This document shows positions 17,981 to 27,979 of a stretch of 64,000 nucleotides of DNA, in pieces; within the stretch, counting starts at the first letter, position 1, and every line of letters starts with the position of its first letter. Origin of the DNA: a bacterium (GTDB lineage: Bacteria > Patescibacteriota > Microgenomatia > UBA1406 > GWC2-37-13); contig JAKAHA010000001.1 of NCBI GenBank assembly GCA_021825445.1, positions 51,471 through 115,470 on the forward strand. Reading direction: 5' to 3'. The position numbers were made by a program, and so were the translations under genes. The notes beneath the pieces are model-generated. The model ran no database searches. It was not told the DNA's origin and saw only the letters and a list, made by a program, of their open reading frames with translations.

Positions 17981-20941
17981 TTAATAATCCTTAAAAGTTG
18001 ATTTATAGGCTTTTTCTAGTTCATCAACTTTCAAATTAATAATCTTTTTATTTTCCAAACCAATAATTTCAAATGCAGGGGTTTCTGTAACTTTTCCGAT
18101 GAGACCAAAGCCAACATTTTTAAAGTTCTTTTCAAACTTATCTTTATTTTTTGGGTCAATGCTAACAATGATTCTTCCTTGTGATTCCGAATATAAAATA
18201 TAATCGTCACGAGAAACATTTCCCGGGATATTTTTTAAATCAATTTGAATTCCAAGTTTTCCGCCGATTGCAGTTTTTGCTAAGGCAACTGCGATCCCAC
18301 CTCGACCAACGCTAATGCTTGACGCAATCATATTTTTTTGGATCGCTTTAAAAAACAGATCATAAAGTTTTTTATTTTTTTTAGCATCAACTTTTGGAAC
18401 ATTATTTCCGATTGAATTGTGCATGGCATAATATTCCGAACCTCCTAATTCACTTTTTGTTTCTCCAAGTATATATATCAGATCACCTGACTTTTTTAAA
18501 TCAAGAGAAACGACCTTATTTATGTCATTTATTACACCGATTGAAGATATAAGTAATGTTGGAGGAATAGAAATGTTAATAGGTTTTCCCTTTTCATCAT
18601 AACCATTGAAATCATTGAACATACTGTCTTTTCCAGAGATAAAAGGGGTTCCATAAGAAACCGCATAATCATAACAAGCTTGAGCAGACCTTTTCAAAGA
18701 TCCAAGTCTTTCAGAGTCATTAGCTGAACACCAGCAAAAATTATCCAAGATTGCGAGATATTCAGGATCAGCTCCGGCAGCCACAGCGTTTCTTATGGCA
18801 GTATCGATCGCGGACGCCGCCATATGGTAAGTATCAATATCGCTATATGACGGATAAAGACCCTGAGACATAACCAATCCTTTTTGAGAGTTAAGGCTTG
18901 GTCTGATTGCCGACGAATCGGCGTTGACCCGACCACGACCCTGGAGTGGTGGAAGGATAGAATTTGCCTGGACTACATAATCATACTGCTGACTGATAAA
19001 TGAAAAACTTGTGATGTTTAGCCTGGAAAGCATCTTTAATAATGTTGCTCCGAAATTTTTTTCTAGTGAGATATTGGGCTCATCATGTTTTTTTGGATTA
19101 TATGTTGTTGTTAAAAATTTTGTCGGTAATCCGTCATGGAGAAAGTCCATATCTATATCCATAATTATTTTACCGTTATATAAAACTAAACATTTTCCGG
19201 AATCGGTAAATTTGCCGATTATAGTTGCTTCAACTTCACGACTATCCATCAAAGATTTAAATTTTTTCCACTTTTCTTTTGGAACAGCCAAAGTCATCCG
19301 TTCCTGTGATTCTGAGATCCAAATTTCCCAAGGTTCAAGTCCGGGATATTTAAGGGGAACTTTTTCCAGATTTACGATAACCCCACCTGATTCTTTGGCC
19401 ATTTCAGAAACAGAACAAGAAAGACCGCCGGCGCCGTTATCAGTAATACTGTTATATAGAAGCATATCTCTTGCCTCCTTCACAATTGCATCACTTAATT
19501 TTTTTTGAGTTATCGGATCGCCGATTTGAACAGCGGTTGAGGGACTTCCGCAGTCCATTGCCTCAGAAGAAAAAGTTGCCCCGTGGATCCCATCTTTACC
19601 GACCCGCCCTCCAAGCATAACCACATAATCTCCCGGACAAGCTTTTTTTACATGAGAAGGTTTGCCTTTAATTTTTTTTGGGATCAGACCGATCGTTCCG
19701 ACAAAAACTAAAGGCTTACCTCTAAATCTTTCATCAAAATTAAGAAAACCTTGAGGAGTCGGGATCCCGGATTGATTTCCTCCGGCGTTCACTCCATCTA
19801 TCACTCCGTTCATAATTCGATATGACGAAAGCATCGGCTGAGTTAAATTCGCTCCTTTGTATAATTTTTTTTCAATTCGTGGGTCAGACAAACAAAATCC
19901 AAAATAATTAGCGATCGGTTTAGCCCCCAATCCAAATCCCAAAGTATCCCGGTTAACGCCGACTATTCCCGTGACCGCTCCTCCAAATGGGTCAAGGGCC
20001 GATGGGCTATTGTGAGTCTCAACTTTGTGGGTGATCAAATATTTTTTGTCAAAAACAATTGCACCGGAATTATCGTTAAATACGGAAACGCAAAAATCAT
20101 TGGATTTCTTTTTTCTAATTTCTTTCGTTGCCCTTTTTATATAATGCTTAAATAACCCATCCTTTACTTCATCAATTGAGTTGGCAAAGATCGTATGTTT
20201 GCAGTGTTCAGACCAAGTTTGGGCCAAAGACTCAATCTCGATATCATTTGGGCTCCTGTTTTTGCTCTTAAAATAATTCCTAATTGTTTTTAGGTAATCA
20301 ATATCCAATGCCAAAGGACCTCGCCTTGATCCATCTGTATTTTTAATACCTGATTTACCGATTTTGACCAATTCATCGTCAGAGACTTTCAGATCAACCT
20401 TTGACACAGTTGGTTTTTTGATCAACTTAACTCTTGGAACAATGAAATCCATGCCGTGATCTTTAATATATTGCTTATAGCTTTTTATGTGAACCCGTTG
20501 AATAAGCGGGTTATATAGACCGTCGGCAATTTGTTGTATCTCAACAATATTTAAGTTCCCAGAAATTAAAGTTATCTGCGAACTGTAAACATCTTCACTT
20601 CCGATAAATTTTACTTTAAGAAGATCTTCAACGATCTGTTTAACAGTGTGTGAAATATTATCAGTAACCCCCGGTAGAAAACCGATCTCAATTGCCCAGT
20701 CAAAAACATTTATTTTATATGGCTGATTTTTCTCATTATTTCTAATGAAAAATTTTTGAGTAATGGGATTTATAACTGCAGATCCAATTTTATTAAGGTC
20801 GGTTGAAAATAATTTTTTGTCAATAGTATAAACATCAATAAGTGTTACAGATTTTATTTTTTTAATTTTTTTACGTAGTTCCGCCCTTGAGTCAAAGACG
20901 TTGGTGAGAATTTCAATTCGACTAATCATAGTTACTTCCAA
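17981..20941 (-). CDS. purL: Phosphoribosylformylglycinamidine synthase, PurS-like N-terminal region fused to PurL
   Basis: QTWSEHCKHTIF, KVETHNSPSALDPFGGAVTGIVGVNRD, GRGGIAVALAKTAIGGKLG; about 200-aa PurS-like N-terminal region. Confidence 0.94.
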   Translation of the reverse strand: MEVTMISRIEILTNVFDSRAELRKKIKKIKSVTLIDVYTIDKKLFSTDLNKIGSAVINPITQKFFIRNNEKNQPYKINVFDWAIEIGFLPGVTDNISHTVKQIVEDLLKVKFIGSEDVYSSQITLISGNLNIVEIQQIADGLYNPLIQRVHIKSYKQYIKDHGMDFIVPRVKLIKKPTVSKVDLKVSDDELVKIGKSGIKNTDGSRRGPLALDIDYLKTIRNYFKSKNRSPNDIEIESLAQTWSEHCKHTIFANSIDEVKDGLFKHYIKRATKEIRKKKSNDFCVSVFNDNSGAIVFDKKYLITHKVETHNSPSALDPFGGAVTGIVGVNRDTLGFGLGAKPIANYFGFCLSDPRIEKKLYKGANLTQPMLSSYRIMNGVIDGVNAGGNQSGIPTPQGFLNFDERFRGKPLVFVGTIGLIPKKIKGKPSHVKKACPGDYVVMLGGRVGKDGIHGATFSSEAMDCGSPSTAVQIGDPITQKKLSDAIVKEARDMLLYNSITDNGAGGLSCSVSEMAKESGGVIVNLEKVPLKYPGLEPWEIWISESQERMTLAVPKEKWKKFKSLMDSREVEATIIGKFTDSGKCLVLYNGKIIMDIDMDFLHDGLPTKFLTTTYNPKKHDEPNISLEKNFGATLLKMLSRLNITSFSFISQQYDYVVQANSILPPLQGRGRVNADSSAIRPSLNSQKGLVMSQGLYPSYSDIDTYHMAASAIDTAIRNAVAAGADPEYLAILDNFCWCSANDSERLGSLKRSAQACYDYAVSYGTPFISGKDSMFNDFNGYDEKGKPINISIPPTLLISSIGVINDINKVVSLDLKKSGDLIYILGETKSELGGSEYYAMHNSIGNNVPKVDAKKNKKLYDLFFKAIQKNMIASSISVGRGGIAVALAKTAIGGKLGIQIDLKNIPGNVSRDDYILYSESQGRIIVSIDPKNKDKFEKNFKNVGFGLIGKVTETPAFEIIGLENKKIINLKVDELEKAYKSTFKDY

Positions 20942-22250
20942 ATATTAATCCATTTTTACCGATATCGTGACGATATTGCATTCCTTTAAAATAAATGTTC
21001 TTTTTTCCGATAAATTGATAGGCTTTTTTAATTGTTTCATCAAGTGTTACACCATGGGCGACAACCAATAAGACTCGTCCACCGTAAGACACAATTTTTT
21101 TATCAACTTTTTTTGTACCAGCATGAAAAATTTGAACATCTTTATCGTCAATTTTATCCAACCCATGAATTTGATCTCCTTTTTTATATTTTTCAGGATA
21201 GCCGGAGGAGGCAAGAACGATACCAACAGAAAAACCCTTTTTAAATACTAATTTTTTATTTTTTAATTTATTTTTTTGTTGAGCAAGAATAATTTCAACC
21301 AGATCTGACTCAAGACTCATCATCAAGGCTTCGGTTTCTGGGTCCCCAAAACGACAGTTGTATTCTAAGACCTTTGGTCCATCTTTAGTCAAAATTAAAC
21401 CAGGGTAGAGGACACCTTGATAAAGACAACCTTCTTTAGCCATGGCACGGATTGTTGGAGCGACGATCTCTTTTTCAATTTGTTTTAGAAGTTTTTTGTC
21501 AACAAAAGGAACAGGAGTATAAGCGCCCATGCCGCCGGTATTTGGACCTTGATTGTTATCAATAAGCCTTTTGTGGTCTTGTGAAGGTAGTAAAGATAGA
21601 AAATTTTTCCCATCGGTTATTACCATAAAAGAAACTTCTTGACCATATAAACATTCTTCAATGATAATTTTTTTTGCTGATTCACCAAAGGTTTTATCAA
21701 TCATTAATTCTTCCAAAAATTTTTCTGCCTCTTTTTTATTTTTGCAAACAGCGACACCTTTACCCATACATAGACCATCTGCTTTTATAACCAAAGGGTA
21801 CTTGGTTTTTTGAAGATAATCTTTGGCCGCTGAGAAATTATGAAAAATATCATATTGGGCGGTTGGAATTTTGTATTTTTTCATCAGTTGTTTGGAGAAA
21901 GTTTTTGATCCCTCAATTTGACTAGCTTTTTTTGATGGTCCAAAAATTTTCATTTTTTCTTTTTTGAAAATATCAACAATCCCTAAAACTAGTGGAGTTT
22001 CTGGACCAACGACCGTAAGATCAATCTTTTTGTTTTTGGCAAAATTCACTAATTTTTTGATGTCAGTTACTTCAATTGGAACATTTTCTCCAATTTCTTT
22101 TGTCCCGGGATTTCCTGGGGCGAAATAAATTTTGGAAACAAGTGGTGATTGTTTTATCTTCCAACCCAATGCATGTTCGCGTCCTCCGGAACCGATTATT
22201 AAAATTTTCATAATTTTGTTTCTGTCATCCCCTTGAAAAAGGGGATCCAT
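20922..22250 (-). CDS. purD: Phosphoribosylamine-glycine ligase
   Basis: LIIGSGGREHALGWK, DHKRLIDNNQGPNTGGMGAYTP, LEYNCRFGDPETEALM; probable start ATG at 22211. Confidence 0.96.
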   Translation of the reverse strand: MDPLFQGDDRNKIMKILIIGSGGREHALGWKIKQSPLVSKIYFAPGNPGTKEIGENVPIEVTDIKKLVNFAKNKKIDLTVVGPETPLVLGIVDIFKKEKMKIFGPSKKASQIEGSKTFSKQLMKKYKIPTAQYDIFHNFSAAKDYLQKTKYPLVIKADGLCMGKGVAVCKNKKEAEKFLEELMIDKTFGESAKKIIIEECLYGQEVSFMVITDGKNFLSLLPSQDHKRLIDNNQGPNTGGMGAYTPVPFVDKKLLKQIEKEIVAPTIRAMAKEGCLYQGVLYPGLILTKDGPKVLEYNCRFGDPETEALMMSLESDLVEIILAQQKNKLKNKKLVFKKGFSVGIVLASSGYPEKYKKGDQIHGLDKIDDKDVQIFHAGTKKVDKKIVSYGGRVLLVVAHGVTLDETIKKAYQFIGKKNIYFKGMQYRHDIGKNGLIFGSNYD

Positions 22251-22282
22251 GATTTCTGGATTCCTGCTTTCGCGGGAATGAC
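22224..22282. repeat. dRS3-like palindromic repeat pair
   Basis: GTCATCCCCTTGAAAAAGGGGATCC ... TGGATTCCTGCTTTCGCGGGAATGAC. Confidence 0.85.
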
Positions 22283-22285
22283 AAT

Positions 22286-22888
22286 TTATTCGTTACACAA
22301 TTTCATCAAAGCTTCAACATAAATTTTATTTTCTTTTTTCTTTAATCTTGCATATAAATTTTCAACCGTATCACCTGGTAATATTTTTTCAAAACAACGA
22401 TTTAATACTTTTCCAAAATCAAATTCTTTTGATAAAAAATGAACAGTTGATCCGGCATAAGTTGCTTTTTTATCTAAGAAGTTTTGAATGGCAATATCTG
22501 TCAACTTTCCTCGATTCCAAAGTCCGGGAGTTCCGTCTGGATTTTTAACAACCCCGTCCATTATATCTGGAATAAGTCCCGGATGAAGATTAAGAACTTT
22601 ATTTTCAAAAGTCATTATCAAAGATTGAGGGATGATTAATTTCCAACCGGCTAAAATAGCAAAATCAATTTCATTATCTTTTAATATTTTTTCTAAATTA
22701 TCTTTTTTACCAACGACTTCTATTTTTAAATTATTTTTTTTAGCTCGTTCAAGTCCCAAAGCAAAAGGTGAACTACTAATAACTATAGAAATTTCTGCAT
22801 TTAATTTTTTGTTTTTGATTGCGTCGATGATCGCCTGAAGATTGGTACCTGTACCTGTATCGGAAATTAAAACCGCAAGTTTTTTCAT
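22286..22888 (-). CDS. purN: Phosphoribosylglycinamide formyltransferase
   Basis: LISDTGTGTNLQAIIDAI, KVLNLHPGLIPDI, ATYAGSTVHFLSKEFDFGKVL. Confidence 0.92.
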   Translation of the reverse strand: MKKLAVLISDTGTGTNLQAIIDAIKNKKLNAEISIVISSSPFALGLERAKKNNLKIEVVGKKDNLEKILKDNEIDFAILAGWKLIIPQSLIMTFENKVLNLHPGLIPDIMDGVVKNPDGTPGLWNRGKLTDIAIQNFLDKKATYAGSTVHFLSKEFDFGKVLNRCFEKILPGDTVENLYARLKKKENKIYVEALMKLCNE

Positions 22889-22922
22889 AATGATAAATAA
22901 GATGCCAATCTACAAATATATG

Positions 22923-24455
22923 CTAATCTACAAATTTGGATATTCGTTGATTAGGATTCATTCGTAGATTAGTATCTTCCGACTCAAAAACATCTTTTCT
23001 AAAACCGCCTGCAACTGGCATCGGATATTTTCCATCAAAACATGAAGTACACAACTCATCTGATTTGACGCGAGACGCTTTTTTTAAACCGTTTAAACTT
23101 AAATATGCAAGTGAATCTGCCCCAATAAATTTTTCAATTTCTTTCACAGTCATTTTCGATGCAATTAACTTTTTTTTATCAGGAGTATCGATACCAAAAT
23201 AACAAGGATCGGTGACCGGAGGAGAGCAAACTCGAATATGAACTTTTTTTGCGCCACAATTTTTTAACATTTTTACAATTTTTTTCATTGTTGTTCCGCG
23301 GACGATTGAATCATCAACGATGATAATTCTTTTTCCTTTTACAATTTCTTTTAAAGGATTAAATTTTATTCGAACTCCCATATCTCTAATATGTTGCTCT
23401 GGTTGGATAAAAGTCCTTCCAATATAACGGTTTTTGATTAAAACTTCTCCGTAAGGAATTCCTGAGGCTTTTGAATAACCAATAGCGGCTGAAGTTCCCG
23501 AATCAGGAACAGCTACAACCATATCGGCTCCAACTGGTGATTCATGAGCTAATATTTCTCCTGATCTTTGCCTTACCTGGTGGACTAATTGTTTATTAAA
23601 AATACTATCAGGACGGGCTAAATATACATACTCAAAAAGACAGAAACTTTTTTTTATTGAACGAACTTTACCTAAACTATGAATCCCTTTTTCATCAATT
23701 ACAATTATTTCTCCAGGAGCGACTTCTCTAATAAATTTTGCTCCAACCGTATCAAGAGCACAGGTTTCTGAGCATGTAATATATGATCCATTTAACTCTC
23801 CAAGTACCAAAGGTCGAAAACCATAACTATCTCTGAAAGCAATTAATTTATTTTTTGTTAAAGCGATTATGCTAAAAGCTCCCTGAAATTGTGAAAAAGA
23901 TGTAAAAACTTTTTCTTCCCAACTTTTACCTTTAGAATTTTTTATTATCCAACCCATAATTTCGGTATCTGAGGTTGAAGACAATTTGTCTTGGGAAGGC
24001 AATGTTTTTGCTAAATCCATCGCATTGATTATATTTCCATTATGAGCAAGAGCAAAAACATCATCTTTTAAATTTAAAACCACTGGTTGAACGTTGCAAA
24101 GTTTATTTCCACCGGTTGTTGAATAACGAGTATGACCAATTGAGGCAAAACCTTTAAGTGAGTTTATTTTTTCCTCATCAAAAACCGAAGAAACCAATCC
24201 CAGACCCTTAACGCTTTTCAATTTTTTCCCATCAGTGACCGTAATCCCTGCCCCCTCCTGTCCACGATGTTGGAGACTATATAAACCAAAAAAACTGATT
24301 CTGGCCACATCAACTTCTTTTCCATAAATTCCAAAAATTCCACATTTATCTCTTAGAGGATTGCCTGAAGGCTTTAAAAAAACCCGCTCTGGGCGGGTGC
24401 TTTTTTTAGCTGAGAAACTATTTTTCCTCATTAGAAGTAAATTATATAAAATCAA
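22923..24455 (-). CDS. purF: Amidophosphoribosyltransferase
   Basis: CGIFGIYG N-terminal nucleophile domain, YSLQHRGQEGAG, PRPP loop IIIVDDSIVRGTT; start codon uncertain. Confidence 0.95.
   Translation of the reverse strand: MILYNLLLMRKNSFSAKKSTRPERVFLKPSGNPLRDKCGIFGIYGKEVDVARISFFGLYSLQHRGQEGAGITVTDGKKLKSVKGLGLVSSVFDEEKINSLKGFASIGHTRYSTTGGNKLCNVQPVVLNLKDDVFALAHNGNIINAMDLAKTLPSQDKLSSTSDTEIMGWIIKNSKGKSWEEKVFTSFSQFQGAFSIIALTKNKLIAFRDSYGFRPLVLGELNGSYITCSETCALDTVGAKFIREVAPGEIIVIDEKGIHSLGKVRSIKKSFCLFEYVYLARPDSIFNKQLVHQVRQRSGEILAHESPVGADMVVAVPDSGTSAAIGYSKASGIPYGEVLIKNRYIGRTFIQPEQHIRDMGVRIKFNPLKEIVKGKRIIIVDDSIVRGTTMKKIVKMLKNCGAKKVHIRVCSPPVTDPCYFGIDTPDKKKLIASKMTVKEIEKFIGADSLAYLSLNGLKKASRVKSDELCTSCFDGKYPMPVAGGFRKDVFESEDTNLRMNPNQRISKFVD
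24377..24407 (-). terminator. Rho-independent terminator-like hairpin at 5' end of purF ORF (possible attenuator; also T-tailed on + strand)
   Basis: Minus strand: AAAAAAAGCACCCGCCCAGAGCGGGTTTTTTT. Confidence 0.7.
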
Positions 24456-24523
24456 AAATGGTTATGCAAGGTGGATTTATTTTTGCAAGAGTTTATTATC
24501 TTTGAAAAAATTGTGTTTTTTCT

Positions 24524-24596
24524 GTAGTGGAACGATTCATCGTTCAATAATTATTCATTAAATTGTTTATTTTGGTGTGATAAATCACACCACTAC
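24524..24596 (+). repeat. GTAGTGG...CCACTAC element, full-length form
   Basis: GTAGTGGAACGATTCATCGTTC...TGGTGTGATAAATCACACCACTAC, nested hairpins. Confidence 0.9.
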
Positions 24597-24711
24597 TATA
24601 AAAACACGTTGAGTTTGAAATTAATAAATAGCAATTTTTGTCAAGGAGAGTGAATTCTTACAATAATTATATTTTTTTTGACATCTTCTAGTATTTGATA
24701 TATAATTTTTT

Positions 24712-26196
24712 ATGCTTAACTCGTCAAGTTCGATTAAGGATTTGCTTAGAGACTCCTGGGTTTTATTCAAAAAAACTTTATTAAGAATGATTACGGTAAA
24801 CGTTATCTCATTTCTAACTTCGTTTATTTTGATTGCAAGCGTGCTTGGATATTATTTTTTTACCGTATTAAACACTTTATACGGAAAAAATCAACCTGAT
24901 ATTACAAAATATTTTACTTTACCAAACCTAATAGTAAGCGGCATCGCCTTTATAACCCTAATTTTTATTTCTCTTGTTACAAGTATATCCTTAATATTGG
25001 TTGCTGGAGGAAATTATTCGGAAGAAAAAATTTTATTCGTTTTTAAAAAAAGTTTAGCTTTGATATTTCCTGTAATTGCTGTTTCCTTATTGACACAATT
25101 TCTTATTTTTGGCGGAACTATTATTTTAATTATTCCAGGCTTGATTTTCAGTTTTTTAGTTCAATTTGCCATCTATGAAATAGTATTAAACAGAAACAAA
25201 CCTCTTAAATCCATAAGAAGAAGTATTACGATTGTTACGGAAAATTTTGTTGATATTTTAATAAAAGAACTTATACTATGGTCCATATATATTGCTTCAT
25301 ATTTTCTTCAAGGAGTTGGGTCGAGTTTGATTAAAAGTGGTTTTACACAAGGAATTTACCTAGTTATTTTTGTTTCAGTAGTTATGATTTTACTTAACTT
25401 TTTTAATTTGGTTTATCATATCACACTTTATAATCAATACAAAAATTATGCTTTAGATAAAGAAAATAAACATCCGATGGTTTGGGGTTTAGCGATTGTG
25501 GGTTGGGTTTTGATAATTATTATTATATTTTTTGGAATTAAATATGCATTAAAAAATAAAGATGCAATATCAAAAACATTTTTATCCCCTTATTCATCTA
25601 AATTGTCAAAAACCTTAGATAAAAACAAACAAAATGTTAATCCACAGACAAAGATTCATTGGGATAGATCAGAAAAATTGTTTTTAGAAATTAGAAAGAT
25701 TAATTCAGCAATCAATGATTCGAATCAAAATGAATCAGTGGAAAAAATTAAAAAATTAAATGATGAAAATATATTAGTATTAAAATCCGCTCTTGCTATA
25801 GATCCAAAAATATCAAGATTATGGTACGATCTTGGATCGGCGTATTCTTGGATTTCTTCAACGGGAACACTTGAAGATAGCTTAAATGCATTTAAGAAGG
25901 CTGAAGAAATTGAACCCGATAATATTATTTATATAAATGGAGTAGGAGATGCCTTAATTAGTTTGAATAAATATGAGGAGGCGGTCATACAATTTCAAAA
26001 AACACTAAGAATTACTCAGAAATCTGGATATGCGTATGAGAGTCTAGGTCATGCTTACTATAACTTAAAAATGTTTGATTTGTCTAGAGAAAATTATCAA
26101 AAAGCAATAGAGGTGTTTACTCAAGAAAATAAAAAAGGTGAGTGGGACGCAAAAATATTGAAAATTAGGAAGTATATACAAAATTTACCTAAGTAA
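24712..26196 (+). CDS. Multi-pass membrane protein with C-terminal TPR repeats
   Basis: Several TM segments then TPR-like repeats (ALAIDPKISRLWYDLGSAYSW..., YAYESLGHAYYNLKMFDLSRENYQKAIEVF). Confidence 0.8.
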   Translation: MLNSSSSIKDLLRDSWVLFKKTLLRMITVNVISFLTSFILIASVLGYYFFTVLNTLYGKNQPDITKYFTLPNLIVSGIAFITLIFISLVTSISLILVAGGNYSEEKILFVFKKSLALIFPVIAVSLLTQFLIFGGTIILIIPGLIFSFLVQFAIYEIVLNRNKPLKSIRRSITIVTENFVDILIKELILWSIYIASYFLQGVGSSLIKSGFTQGIYLVIFVSVVMILLNFFNLVYHITLYNQYKNYALDKENKHPMVWGLAIVGWVLIIIIIFFGIKYALKNKDAISKTFLSPYSSKLSKTLDKNKQNVNPQTKIHWDRSEKLFLEIRKINSAINDSNQNESVEKIKKLNDENILVLKSALAIDPKISRLWYDLGSAYSWISSTGTLEDSLNAFKKAEEIEPDNIIYINGVGDALISLNKYEEAVIQFQKTLRITQKSGYAYESLGHAYYNLKMFDLSRENYQKAIEVFTQENKKGEWDAKILKIRKYIQNLPK

Positions 26197-26204
26197 TTCT
26201 TTAT

Positions 26205-27110
26205 TTAATAATACATCTCCTGCCAATGGGGGTCGACTTCAATAGTCAAATCAAGAAAAACTTTTTTATTAATGGCAAGGGCGATTTCTTTGCGGGCGTA
26301 ACTTCCAATTTCTTTAATTTTTCTTCCATCTTTTCCGATGAGCATTCCCTTATATCGATCATTAGTAGTTAGAATTCTAGCTTTAATGTAAGTGATTCCG
26401 TTTTTTCGCTCTAGTATTTGGTCAACCATGACAGTTGTTGTGTAGGGAATTTCCTCTCCCATCATTAAAAATATTTTTTCACGAATAAGTTCACCTAAAA
26501 ATATCTTACTGTCAAGGTTTAAGAGAGGGTAAACCAAATCAGGAGGAATTTTCTCCTTGTCCGCCGCAGCTTCAACAGAGATGGAAGGAAGATATTCAAA
26601 AATTTTGTCTAAGAGCGGACCAACGTGCATATTGTTAATTGCCGATATTTGGAAGACGTCCTTAAATTCTTCCTCTAAAAATTTGTATTGAGGTAAGAAA
26701 GATTTTCCCGGGTCGTCAATTTTATTGATAACCAATATTTTGGGACGATTAATTTTTCGGACTAGTCCAAGCACTTTACTTTCTTCAAAATCACGTTTGC
26801 GAGTCGCATCAACCATATAAATCACCAGATCGACGCTTTCATTTAGGACCTGCAAAGTCTTTTCATTAATGCGTTTTGAAAGATAATCTTTAGCTTTTCC
26901 AACAATTCCCGGAGTATCAACAAAAATAATTTTTCCTCGCTCTTCTTCATATAAAGCGCGGATTGAAAATCTGGTTGTTTGAGGTTTTGGAGAAGTAATT
27001 GCTACTTTTTGTCCAATCACATTATTGACGAAAGTTGATTTGCCAACATTAGCTCGTCCAACCAATAGTACTTTACCTATTTTTATCATGTCTCTATTGT
27101 ACCTCATCAT
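26205..27110 (-). CDS. era: GTPase Era
   Basis: GRANVGKSTFVN, DTPGIV, NKID, C-terminal KH domain (LIGKDGRKIKEIGSYARKEI). Confidence 0.96.
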   Translation of the reverse strand: MMRYNRDMIKIGKVLLVGRANVGKSTFVNNVIGQKVAITSPKPQTTRFSIRALYEEERGKIIFVDTPGIVGKAKDYLSKRINEKTLQVLNESVDLVIYMVDATRKRDFEESKVLGLVRKINRPKILVINKIDDPGKSFLPQYKFLEEEFKDVFQISAINNMHVGPLLDKIFEYLPSISVEAAADKEKIPPDLVYPLLNLDSKIFLGELIREKIFLMMGEEIPYTTTVMVDQILERKNGITYIKARILTTNDRYKGMLIGKDGRKIKEIGSYARKEIALAINKKVFLDLTIEVDPHWQEMYY

Positions 27111-27864
27111 TCCAGCTTATTCCCCCCAAGATTGAATTATTTGCTTTTGACCACTTAAAAAGGGCAAAGCTGGTGTATCCACGAATTTTTAGAAATTTTA
27201 TTTCGGGGAGATTTTGTATTCCGGCTTTTTGCCAAATTTGAGCAACCAAGCTACCACAATAAATTGCTTTTATATCCTTTTTAAGTTTTTTTGAAAAAAA
27301 AGCTAATTTAGCTTTACTTTTAATAGGATCGGCATAAATAGTATAAAATTTTTTGATCAATGGAATTGTCGGAAATGAAAAAACAGCAGGATAATTATCA
27401 ATGGTACCGGTATCACTGATTTGTTTAGCAATTTTACCTGCGTTTATAATCTTTTCTTTGTTATCAGTTGGTGGAGGACCAAAAAATATTTTGCTGTAAT
27501 CACCACTTTTAAATAATTCGATATATTCAATTGCTGTAATAATTCGTAAACCGGATTTGTCAAAAGTATCGTTTGTCAAAGGTCCAATTCCTAGTCCAAC
27601 TGGGGGTGGTGCAGCATGAAGGAGTAGGGCATCGAACAAATTGAGATTGATTTCATCTTGGTGAGGGATGATAGCTATATGATCAATATAATTTTTTTCT
27701 CGCACAAAATAAATCGCCCAGCCAGGTTCAACTTTAATACTTTTTGCTTTTGTTTTTAATTCATTCCAAGATAAAAAGTGGGTAATATTAAGATCATCCA
27801 AAGAAATTCTATGAACTTTATTTAAAAATGCCTCAAATTTATCCTTAATTGAACCAAGACTCAT
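27094..27864 (-). CDS. Hypothetical protein, possibly cysteine-peptidase-like fold
   Basis: IYCGSLVAQIWQKAG resembles NlpC/P60-permuted Cys segments (weak). Confidence 0.4.
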   Translation of the reverse strand: MSLGSIKDKFEAFLNKVHRISLDDLNITHFLSWNELKTKAKSIKVEPGWAIYFVREKNYIDHIAIIPHQDEINLNLFDALLLHAAPPPVGLGIGPLTNDTFDKSGLRIITAIEYIELFKSGDYSKIFFGPPPTDNKEKIINAGKIAKQISDTGTIDNYPAVFSFPTIPLIKKFYTIYADPIKSKAKLAFFSKKLKKDIKAIYCGSLVAQIWQKAGIQNLPEIKFLKIRGYTSFALFKWSKANNSILGGISWNDEVQ

Positions 27865-27979
27865 AGTTAATCATGATACTATAAAGAGGCGGAAAATGTG
27901 ATATAATATACACTATTAATCCACTGATACCACTTCGTCCCGTCAAACGGGACTTCGTTAGGTATAAATTTTTTATTTT

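Noticed and set aside
19011-19508. 165-aa ORF on + strand
   Set aside because: Antisense to purL, which has strong family motifs.
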